From NCBI GenBank assembly GCA_949752735.1, contig OX457036.1, positions 86,001,987-86,065,986 of the forward strand: 64,000 nt of DNA, in the 5' to 3' direction. The notes beneath the pieces were generated by a model. It was not told the origin of the DNA. It ran no database searches and was given only the letters and a program-made list of their open reading frames with translations. The stretch's first letter is position 1. Every line of letters starts with the position of its first letter. A program made the position numbers and the translations under genes. Shown piece after piece: positions 12,401 to 24,400 of the stretch. The stretch comes from Lumbricus terrestris (lineage: Eukaryota; Annelida; Clitellata; Crassiclitellata; Lumbricidae).

Positions 12401-15400
12401 GATGTACCGGACCCGAGAGACTTGAGTAGTGAAAAGAATAATCTGATGATTTTTGACGATTTACAATTGGAAAAACAAAGCAAGTGCGAAGATTATTATA
12501 TTCGGGGGAGACATAGTAATGTGGACTGTTTTTACCTCGCTCAGAATTATTTCAATCTGCCTCGGCGAACGATCAGAGAGAATGCAAACTTTATTTGCCT
12601 CTTCAAGCAGGACACGAAAAACCTCAATCATATTTACAACGATCATGTTAGTATGGACATGTCGAAAGATGAATTTAAAAAACTATGCAAAACGGTGTGT
12701 AAACAACCGCACGGATTCCTTGTCATCGATCTAACTAGCGAAAAGGACAACGGCAAATACCGCTGCGGATTCGATCAATTTTATGTAATCGAGGATCCGC
12801 TGTAGTAAAAATTATTGCATAATCAAAATGGACGGTGACTCATCGCTTCTCAAACAGATAGCCGATAATACGGAAAAGACGGCTCGTAACACGGAACCAA
12901 AAACGTCGTTTTACATTGTGCTAAGCGATAATAGCACACGAATCAGAATAAATTTTAATCAACCTCTTGAACTAGACAAAAATAAAAAATACGAAATGGC
13001 TTTAGTAAATCTCGAAACGTACTATTCCTTTCCAAATATCGACGCTACAAACAACAACTTTAGGTATTCACCGACTGGTGTGGGCCCTTGGTTTAACATA
13101 GAAGTACCGGAGGGATGCTACGAAATAACAGATATCAACGAATACATACAGAGAATCATGAAGGAGAATGGGCATTACGACAGGGTAAATTCAGAGTACT
13201 GTGTCTCAATAGAACCAAACACCAATACGCTGAAGGCTGTGTTAAATATAACAGGGGACTATGCGGTTGATTTTACGACTAGGAATTCGATTGGAAAGGT
13301 TCTAGGTTTTACAAAATATATCTATCTTGGAGGATATAATGAATCGAAGAATTTGGTAAATATATTGAGTATCAGTAGTTTACTAGTGACCAACGACATT
13401 ATCGGGTCTTCGTACCTTAACGGAACGGCGGTAAACGTAATACATTCTTTTTTCCCAAACACAGGCCCGGGGTACAAAATTATCGAAGTGCCGCATAATT
13501 TAATTTATATCCCCATTACAACGTCTACCATTTCTACGATGACGACGACGCTCACAGACCAAAATGGGAAACAGGTAAATCTTAGAGGAGAAGACTTGTC
13601 GATTCGTTTTCACATCAGAGAAGTTTGAAAGTTTTTTTGCAATTTATAAAATGAGTCGCTACACGTGCTTTAAAGTTAATATTTCAGAAGCTCAACAAGA
13701 CAAAATTAAGAAATCTCTCCAAGCGGGAACTGGTGTGAGTATCAAACTAGACCATAACGATATAAACGGAGAGCATGCTTTGGCTTTCACGCAGGCACAG
13801 GTCAATAAAATGACAAAGGCGTATGAAAAAGGAACAGGCGTAATCATCAAAATGAGCAAAACGCAATTGGAGAACAATAAAAAAGTCGAAGGAGGATTCA
13901 TAGGCGCTTTACTTCCGTTTCTAGCAACAGCGGGTAAATTCATTGCGTCTAAACTGATACCTAGTTTAGCGATGGGGGCAATGAGCGGCTTAGGTTCTGC
14001 AGCCACGTCGAAGATTGTAGATAAAATCAGCGGATCTGGGGTAGTGTATGTTAAGGAGGATGATAAGTGGTTTAAGATAAGAGCAGCCGGATCTGGTTTG
14101 TACATGACCCCATGGGCAAAAGGCGGCTCAATAACAGCAAACGGGCTATACATGAAAACGGGTTCGGGATATGTGCCTATAGGTAAAGGACTTTTGTTCG
14201 GTCCTAATTCTCCATTTCAAAACATTCCGATTCTCGGTCAGATATTATAATTTTGTCTTTATAAAATGTCGAGACCAGTACACAAATTTGGAAATAAACC
14301 AACTAGGCAGGTAGAAGTTAGAACCCAACCCATACAAGTCCATTGGAAGATTCAGGCGGGTATTACTCACGCTCCAATTAGGTTACTAGGAGGTGTAAGG
14401 TGGGAGATTTTTGCGCAAAATGTTATAACGTTACAACCAAAGGCGATAACTTCGCTAATGCTTGGACTCGGTGTAGAAGTGAGTGCAGGAGTTTGCCTTA
14501 TTTCCCTCAAACAGAGTATCAAAGAACAGAGATGCAGTCTACAAAACGAAGTGGTTTCAGATAATGTGGTTGATGATATCATAGTCTCTATTCAAAACAA
14601 CTCCGATTCAGTAGTAACTATAAACGCGGGAGATTCGTTATGTCATGTAAATTATCTGTTATAAAAAAAAAATATCGCGTAAATAAAACCGAATGGAATA
14701 CGAAGGCATTAAAATTGAACATTCACTATACCCAAAGCTACCGTCAGCACCGGAAGGAGAAATACATATCGTTACAGGGTCGGCGCAAACGTATCGACTT
14801 CAAAAGATTGGTGAAATTAAGAAGGAAATCGAGCAAGTACGCGACAAAAGAGCGGCTTTGAGTAAAAAGTACCATAGAAGTGTAAGCGTGCTCGGCGCAG
14901 TAGGTGGCGTCCTCGTAGCGGCCACGATGGGACTCGGAATTTCAGGAATCGGAGTATTATCCACTATAATCGCAGCACCCGTTGCTATTGCTATGGAAGG
15001 AGCGGCATTGGGTGTGGGGTTGCTAAGTATAATCGGCGCCTATATCAGTAAAAAGCTGGCGATGAAGGCTGAGAAGCATGAAAAAATCAAAACGCTAGCC
15101 GATGCGAAACTCAACACGATCAGCGACCATATTTCAAAAGCTCTCATGGATGATAACATTTCGAACGAGGAATATTCGTTGATCCTGAGCGAGATTGAAA
15201 AATTCAACGGTATGAAAGAAGAAATTAGGAGTAATATTAAAGTTGCGATTGACGCCATGGACGAGGTGACGAAACAATCACTCATCGATCGTGGAAAAGA
15301 AGAAGTCAGACAGCACTTGCAATCCATGTTTGAGAAAAATAACGAATCTATAAAAAAAACGACTAACGCGAACATACGTGAAAACATGTAGACGTATGTC

Positions 15401-18400
15401 GTTACGTCTGGAAATACGTCTAACTTATGTTTTGAAACATGTTGAAAAACACGTCTGAAAATATTTTTTTTTTCTTACTTAATTAAAATGTCGTATGTAA
15501 TCAAAGACTCCGCGAAAAAAAATAAGAAAAACAGGGAGAATATTCAACAAAACTATTTATCGGAGATAATAGATGATTCGTGGGTGCAAAGAACAATCCT
15601 CGACTATTTCGATAAAAAGCATCAGATGAAAGCTGAGATGGATGAAAAGATCAAAAAGCTAACTGATGAGACAATCCTCACGATCCACGATTATATTTCA
15701 AAAGCTCTCATAGCTGATAATATATCAGATGAGGAATATTCGTTGGAGCAGAACAAGATAAAAAATAAATTACGATGTACAATAATCAAGGACTCCGCGA
15801 AAGGAGACGATTACAGAGCAAAATATCAGAAAAACAGGGAGAATATTCAACAAAGCTATTTATCGGAGTTAATAAGCGATTTCTGGGCGCAAAGAATAAT
15901 CCTCGACTATATCGATAAAAAGCATCAGATGGAAGCTGAGATGGATGAAAAGATCAAAAAGCTAGCCGACAAGACAATCCTCACGATCCATGATTATATT
16001 TCAAAAGCTCTCATAGCTGATAATATTTCAGATGAGGAATATTCGTCGGCGCAGAACGAGATAGAAGGCATTAGGAGATGGATATAATGGGAAAAAAGTT
16101 GCAATGGGGGCTATGTTTAGGAAAAAAGAATGTATCAAAAAAAGACTAACATACGTGAAAACATGTAGACTTATGTCGTTACGTCGGGAAATACGTCCAA
16201 CTTATTTTTTCACACGTCTAAAAATACGTCTGAAAACATTAAATTTTTTTTTTTTACTTACTAAAATGTCGTCTATAGAAACAAAGAAGAATATTCGTGA
16301 ATACTTTTCAGAGAGATTAGGCTCGGGGCCACAAAGTATAATCGACAACTATATCAGTAAGAAGCTTGATTCGGAGAGGGATGAGAAAGAAAAGATCAAA
16401 AAGCTAACTGATGCGACAATCAACGCGATCTACGACCATATTTCAAAAACTCTCATGGACGATAACATTTCAGATGAGGAATATTCGTTGGCGGAGAGCG
16501 AGATAGAAGGCATTAGGAGTGATATTAAATCCGAGATGGAAGGGGTAGAAAGAAACATGCGATGTACGAGATGGTGTTGGGAACAAAGATATAAAACAAA
16601 CATACGTGAAAACATGTAGACGTATGTCGTTATGTCTGAAAACACGTCTAACTTATGTTTTAAAACATGTCTGAAAACACGTCGTAAAACATTATATTCC
16701 TAATTTTAAAATGTCGTTTGTAAAAATCAATGACCCCGCGAAAAGAGAGTTTATCGTTGCGGAATTTCTGAAAACAAAGAAGAATATCCAACAAAACTTT
16801 TTATCGAAGAAATTGGGAGATTCAGGACTACATCAAGAATTAACCAAATTGTACAAGCCTATCATCGATTCCCAATCCGCAATTTCTAAAGAGCAAAATG
16901 CCTTATTGTCCGCTATCAAAGAAACCTCAGTAACTACTTCAAACGCGTTACAAGCACTTCCCGCTTCGTTACAAGGAGTTAAATTTCCTCAGTATCCCTC
17001 GATAGAAGCGTATAGCAACGACCCGATTGAGGACATTAGAACTTTAGAATTAGGAGATGTAGCTGTCAAGTACCTTCAAGAATACGCCTCCGATAAAAGA
17101 ACCGTAGACACGACGTTCGGAATAAAATCCAAAAATAGGCAATTCTACATCGGCGACACTCCGATTTCGATTCAAGGAGACGATGTGACGGTTGGAGATA
17201 AGACTTACACAGGAACACCGGGACTTTGGGAGTTGTTGACGATGAAAGAGCCTAACAAAACGATATACGATGTTAATGATATGGCTGATTACGCTGAGAT
17301 TCTGTACGCGACGAATGCTATAGCACATGCGAAAAATCCTAACAGACCTAGGGGGTCTTCAGGTTTCAAATGGAATAACATTGTCAAACCGATATGGGAA
17401 AAGAGACCGCGTAGTACAGTGGGTAAAGGCGTTGGCGTAATCGTCATATCCGAAGACCCTAATGTATTGGTGGAACAGCTGGAGTTAAGAATGCATAGCT
17501 TCAGGGCAGGCAATACTGGGGTAAGAAACGAGATCGTTGCGATGTGTGATGCGTTAGTGAGACAAGGGGTGTTGAGCAAGGATGCTTATAAAAATATAAT
17601 GACGACATTATAAAAATGCCGATCGTTAATAGAAGGAGTTACAGGAAGCAATACGTTATCGGTGGATCTGGAATATTTGATACTATTTCAGGATTTTTCA
17701 AAAGATTAGTTACATCGAACGCTGCCAAACAGTTAGCAACGAGAGCTCTTAGTGCTAGTAAAGACGTGGCGACAGAAATTGGGAAAAAGGCTATCGATGT
17801 TGGGAAAACAGCCGCAACCGACGCCGGTAAAAGATTAGTAGAGAAAGCTGCGGCAAAACTGTTTACTGCTCCAAAGAATCCACTTACACCAAAAAATATA
17901 GACACTTTAGCTCGACTAAGTAGCATCGGGACGAATGTGGCGGACACTAACATCAATAATCTGATGATGGGGGAAGGTTTGAAGAATGTCCCGTCGATCC
18001 AAGATTTAGTGCGTATGCGAAACGGCGCGGGAATGAAGGTCGCGTAAAAAAAATATTATTCTACAATAAAATGAAGTCTGATATTCTAAACTTTACCGAA
18101 CAAACATTGATCGATGATGGAATCGAGCGCTATGAATGGCATGAGTATGAGCCGATATCGGGAGCGAATCTAAACACCGCTGGGGAGATAAGAATAAACA
18201 TCGAACTTCAAGATAATTTCAACCATCCAGCGGAATCTTATCTATTATTCGAGGGTAGATTGTTGAAGGTGAACAACACCGCGTACGCTAATGCCGATGC
18301 TGTAGCCCTTACAAATAATGGACTCATGCATCTCTTCAGTCAAATTTCGTATTACCTATCAAACAAAGAAATTGAATCATTATTTCACCCAGGTCAAGCA

Positions 18401-21400
18401 ACTACGATGCTAGGTTTACTCAAATACCCAAATGATTTTCAACTGGCTCAATGTTTGAATCAGCTGTGGTACAAGGACAGCGGTGCTACAGCCGTTATCG
18501 ATGATAATCAAGGTTTCGCTGTTCGACAGTCGTATCTAATTCAAAAACCGGGTGCTAAAGGCACGTTTAGTTTTATCGTTCCATTGAGGCATATTTTTGG
18601 ATTTTGTGACGATTACAACAAGGTTGTTTATGGTTTTAAACAAACGCTAACTCTTGTTCGTAAAGCCGACGACGACGCAATTTATCGATTCGGAGGAGTC
18701 GGAGGAGTCGGAGTCGTGGATGCCGGGAAAGTCAGACTAGACAAAATCTCGTGGTTTATGCCGCATGTTTTGCCAGCTGATATGGAGAAGCTCGAACTGA
18801 TGAAAACGATCGAATCGAAGGCTTCGCTGTCAGTTGGGTACAGAGCACGCCAATGCGATACTATAACCGTTGACCAGTCGTCTACTTTTAGCTGGAGACT
18901 TAGCGCCAAGTCATCACCTGAGATACCTAGGTACATAATTATAGGTTTTCAAACGAATCGTGACGGCAATCAAGTAATGAATCCTTCCGTTTTCGATCAT
19001 TGTAATCTGAATAACATGCAGGTGATGATGAATTCGGCCCAATACCCACAAGCCGGCTATAACCTATCATTCCCGAATCAACAGTTCTCGCGAGCGTACC
19101 GAGAAGCGGCCACGTTTAGTGAAAAATTCTACGGAATGGACGAACTGATAACGCAAAGTAATATCACTCCAGCAGACTTCAAAGATCTGTTCCCGATTAT
19201 GGTGTTTGATGTGAGCAAGCAATCAGAGCGTCTGAAGCCATCAGTTGTCGATATCGTGATCAAAGCTACTTTTAATGATGTGGTACCGCCTGGAACGAAA
19301 GCTTATGCAGTGGTGATTTGTGACAAGTTACTCAAATTTCAGTCGGATGGTGGGAAAATGAGCGTTGTGTATTAAAGTTCATGGGAGGAAGGAGGATTTG
19401 GTAGAAATTTAAATTCAAAACTAAATGTGGTTTCGAATTTAAGGTCGTAAGTATGCCGCTGAAAAGTCATGGGCCTCAATGTTTACAGCAGCGTTTGCTA
19501 TAACAGCTATCTCGAGGTAGTCGGTATTAGTTAATCGAACTAGACAAGTACCCGATACATTATTATTCGCTCCAGCCGTACCTCCACCACCGAAATCACC
19601 TCCACCACCAGGCATCTTCATGTACACCCTCCCATTTTTGATCAGGGAAACATTACCAGAAGTTCTAACAGTATCGGCGTGAAATTCCACAAACACCGAA
19701 ACCATATAACATCCAGCTTTCTGAGGAAAGAATCGTTTCAAATTGATGAAACAATTATCCGGATCGAATCTTTTTGTATTAAAATTTACTGTCGTGGAGG
19801 TGTTAGCGGGGATAGCCTGGGCGGTGGAGGTGAAAGCACTAAACGCCGGGCCAAAGAATCGGTTGGTAGTGGTTACTGCTGAAGCAATTTGTTCGTCGAC
19901 ATATTTTTTATTTGTCAAATGATTATCATTGGATGGAGTGCTACGGTGATCCGTTATCAAATCTGTGACTTGTGCGTAACTTACAGCCTCATCCATTCCA
20001 CAATCCGGATTATTCGTTATAGGAAGACCCTTAATGCATTTGCCATTCATATTTAGATCTCCAGTAGCCGGGTTTGCTCCATCCACCCTTAGAAAAGTAT
20101 TGTTGACTTGGGATAATGTGATACCCCCTGCTATTACTCGTGGCGCTGATCCACCATCCATTCGTCCAAATATATCAACAGGCATTTTATAAACAGATTT
20201 TTTTTCCCAGCCGCTATTGTCGTAAGAATGCGATGGAAAAATCCTTAGCTACTATACCTACAGCGGCGTGTGAATAAACGCCTATCTCGAGGTAATCGTC
20301 TTCGGTTAGATAAAGTATGGTACTACCAGTTGCATTGATAGTTGAACCTGAGACACCCTCTCCACCCGCAATTTGCATATGCACCCCTCCATTTTTATAC
20401 AGGTAAACGAAACCTGAAGTAGCACCTAATAAACGAAATTCTATGTGCGTCGAAACGAGATAGCAGCCGGCTTTGTTGGGAGAGATCTTATTCCATCCTA
20501 CGCGATGGCGGATATCTCTTTCGAATCTTGCTATATCGAAAGAAACTTTTGTGTGAGTTTCGGCGCGTATGACTTGCGTAGCTGAAGTGTACATACTAAT
20601 CATAGGTCCGATTGCTTTCGTGTCGACATATTTTTCAGCCGTTGCATCGACGTATTTCCTATTAGTCAAATGATTATCGCTCGATGGTACATTATCGTGA
20701 TTCATTATCAAATCTATAGCTTGCCCCTGACTTAGTGCCTCATCCATTCCTGCATCCGGATTATTCGATGTAGGCAAACCTTTTATCACGTGGCCATTCA
20801 TATCTAGATCTCCAGTAACAGGGTTTGCTCCATCTCGTCTTAGAAAAGTATTTTCGGCTTGAGTAAGTGTGACGCCGCCTGATATTACTCGTGGCGTTGA
20901 TTCGCTAACCATTTGTCCAAATATGTTTACAGGCATTTTATTACGCGATAATATTTTTAGTACAATTCATTTATAACTTCTTGAAATTTACAACCATCGT
21001 TCATAGTCTTTTTCAAAACGTACAAACATAGATGGCCACAAAACACTTCCCCGTCGGGTTGAATTCGTTCACTATTGTAGTAGACGGGGCTATGTAAATA
21101 TTTGACGAGTTCTGTGGGTGGTGGTAGGCCGTAACTATCGAAATATATTTTAAGGTTGCCGTTCTTTAAAAAAGCGCACCAGTGCGAGCCAGACCCATTA
21201 GAATCGTCTAAGTTCATTATCCCACACTCGTTCCGTTTAGGTTTCTTCGGTAGCTCGTCTCGTAAGAAGACACCCCTGAAGTTTAGGATATTTAGTTTCT
21301 TCGCGGTATCAATCAACTGTATGTTTGAAAGAGGGATATTTGGTAGTATGATGCCTTCAACGTTTATGTTTTTGTATGTTTCAAAACTCATTTTTACATT

Positions 21401-24400
21401 TCATTTAAATATTTTAGTTTGACACAAGCTGGTATTTCCATTTTTATATTATGAGAATTTTTAATATTATCTAAATGTTTTGCTTCTACGCAGGCGAGAT
21501 AATAATTATGTCTACAATTCTTGCACTCGTTCGCCCATCCGTCTTTTTGGAATCGATTTTTACCGTATTCCGATATGTTCTTGTCTATCTTACACCGGCT
21601 GCAAACTTTCTTATCCTTCGTTTCCTTATTTTCCTGTCTCGCGTACTTATGCGCTAGCTCCTTTACTTTAGCATTTTTACAGAGTTTACAGCTCGGATAA
21701 CTTCCGCTCTTTTGTCTTTTATCTTTATGAAATTCGTCTAAGCTTTTTTCAATCTTACAGCAGCAGCAAACTTTTTTGTTTTTTGTTTCCCTCACTTCAA
21801 GCTCTGAGTTTTTTTGTGTACGTTCCTTCGTTTTGATAATGACACACATTTTACAAGAAGCAAAATAGCCGCTCTTATAACGTTCGTTTTTGTAAAATTC
21901 AGTTAAGCTTTTTTCCATTTTGCAATTGTTGCATAATTTTGAGTCTGTCATTTTATATTAGCATATTTTTTTCTTTAGATCTAAGTAGTTTTTAACGAAT
22001 AATGACCATATGCTAAAGTATGTATGCCGTCGTTCATTATTACTCGTTTATCATCATCCGCTGAGAGAGCCACCTTGTTCACCTCTTCAGTGTAGATATC
22101 GTGAAGATGGGATCTAATCACGTTCATACGTCTCGACTGCTCTCTTCTCGTGAACAAACATTCTTTGTAGTCTTCATGAGTAATTGATTTCTTAACAACG
22201 TTTTTCTTTACCCCTTTACATTTTTTGTGGTCCACTCCGCTCATCTTGTAACTGTACAACTTGGATCTCAAACCCACGAATTCTTCAATCTGTTTACCGG
22301 CTGCTTCGTCCTTGAACATACCGATCACTTTTTTGTTGATGCCAGTTTCTATACCAGAGGGATGATCCTTTGCATAGTCGCTTGTGTCAAATCTACTTCT
22401 AACATCGGGTGCTATATCAGCATAAAAGTCTACGGTTTTAATTTCATAGGCTAGCGAATCCGTATCTGTGAATAATAGCTTCGCCCTATCCCCATACTTA
22501 TCCTTGATGTAATTATAATGAAATTGATACATGAGCGTTTTACTCAAGTCTAGGATACACATACCGAGATATATCGGCTTGTTATAGAGCAACGAAGTCT
22601 TTTTCATATGGATGGCGATTAGGTTTTCATCAAAAATTGTCCGACTGTCGTAACTCGTTTTCGCCGCTAGTTTTATGGCTTGCTTCTCGCTTGAAACCAA
22701 TTTTATATCTACGCGGGACTCTATATTTTCACAAGTTTTACCAAACACGCTATTGTTCATAAGTTTGAAAAAGTCTTTCTCGAAATCGTTTGTGGCTTTG
22801 GTCCTCAAGTTAGTATTTAGGTCGATATATTTTTTCAACCAGGCGCTCTCTTCAAATTTAATCCCGCGGTGAATTTTGGTAATCTTCAAACCTATGCTTT
22901 CATACTGCTTCAAATTTTCGTAATGGGTTATGTACTTTACTTTGTCATTCAGGTTTGGGATGAGTTTAGGAACCGTTGAAGATTCAGGCGTGATATTCTC
23001 AGGAGCGAGGGGGTAGTCGTTGTGAAGATCGTGTAAATCTTTGGGATATTCCAAGTCCACCTCCAATATACACGGTATCGATCTCCAGTCGTTTAGCTCA
23101 TCATTAGTCATCCATTTAAACCCGTGAGTTGGAAGATTCTTACACATTGCCCAACCATACAAGTTGTTGGCGTCTAAATAGGTTATAAATGATGAGGGCT
23201 TGCTTTCATCAAACGTAGACATGTACTTGTTATTTGCTTGCCCATAACGATGTGAAATTGTGCTAACACCACCTCTTATCCCATGCTTGACCATTAGTAT
23301 CATATCGTAATTGCTCAATAATTCTAACTTTACTTCAGTCAACTTTAATGAGGCATCCCATGCTAGACCAGGAGAAGTGTAATACCAGGCGGGATCTAGG
23401 TTGTAGTTCTTCATGCAGACGTCTCTAAAATTCTCAAAGACATCGGCGAGCAGGAGAACATCACTCACGTTATATAAATCGTGATATTCTCTGAATGTTT
23501 TGAAACCAAATTCTTTCCATACCTCCTGTGCGTGGTTGTAGTCTTTGTCACTGATACCTAAGTCGTTTAGTTTCGAATAGAATGCTGACTTTGGCGGTAG
23601 TTCTGTTTCATTCAGTTGATCGATGGAGCTAACGTGATCATACGGATATACCCCTTTTCTAAGCAAGAGATCGAGTTGATTACCTGAATAGTACTTACCT
23701 ATATTTTTACACTGGTCTTTGCTTAGGTTCTTCGACAAAGCGTCGAGACCCGCTGGCATGAATCTAAAACTATCGATGAAACGTAATTCACGCTTGACCT
23801 CTTTCTCTTTCCCTTCTTTGTTAATAAACTTATCGACTACAACTTCTCTGCTAAATGAGATATACTTTTCTTCATTGCAGGGGATGCATTTAATCTGTTC
23901 ATTATTACCACCCCGTAATTTCTTCACGAATAGATGGCTATCGTAGCCGGTTAGATTATGGAATACTACTGGGATGAACTTGGGGACCTGATAGCTTAGA
24001 TTACATTTTTCATGAGCGGCTCCTCTGAATTTTCCAGTTAAATGACAGTGATCTCTTACTCGTTTTTCATCATCACCCAGTTCACCTTCGCAGATGTGGC
24101 AAACAGTAGCCGAGTCGAACAGCTCCCTGTCTTTCTTTTCAAATATCATTTTCTTTGGGAATTTAAATCGATTATAAATATCTTTTACTTCCTCTATAAG
24201 ACTGTCAATAAATATCTGCGCTACATCATCGTCTTCGCTCTTCGCCGTGAACGTTATAGGAGCTTGTGAATATAGGTCATCATCAAAACATTTTATATGG
24301 TAACAAAACGAGCTAGGAGTATGTTTCTGGTATTTATTGGTGTAAGACGTGCTGGGATCGGGTTGACATGTATCGATCGGTTTAATGAAGGATTCGAAAT

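Noticed and set aside
13692..14153. 153-codon minus-strand frame
   Set aside because: Antisense shadow of the 199-codon Polinton gene, with no start motif and no recognisable domain.
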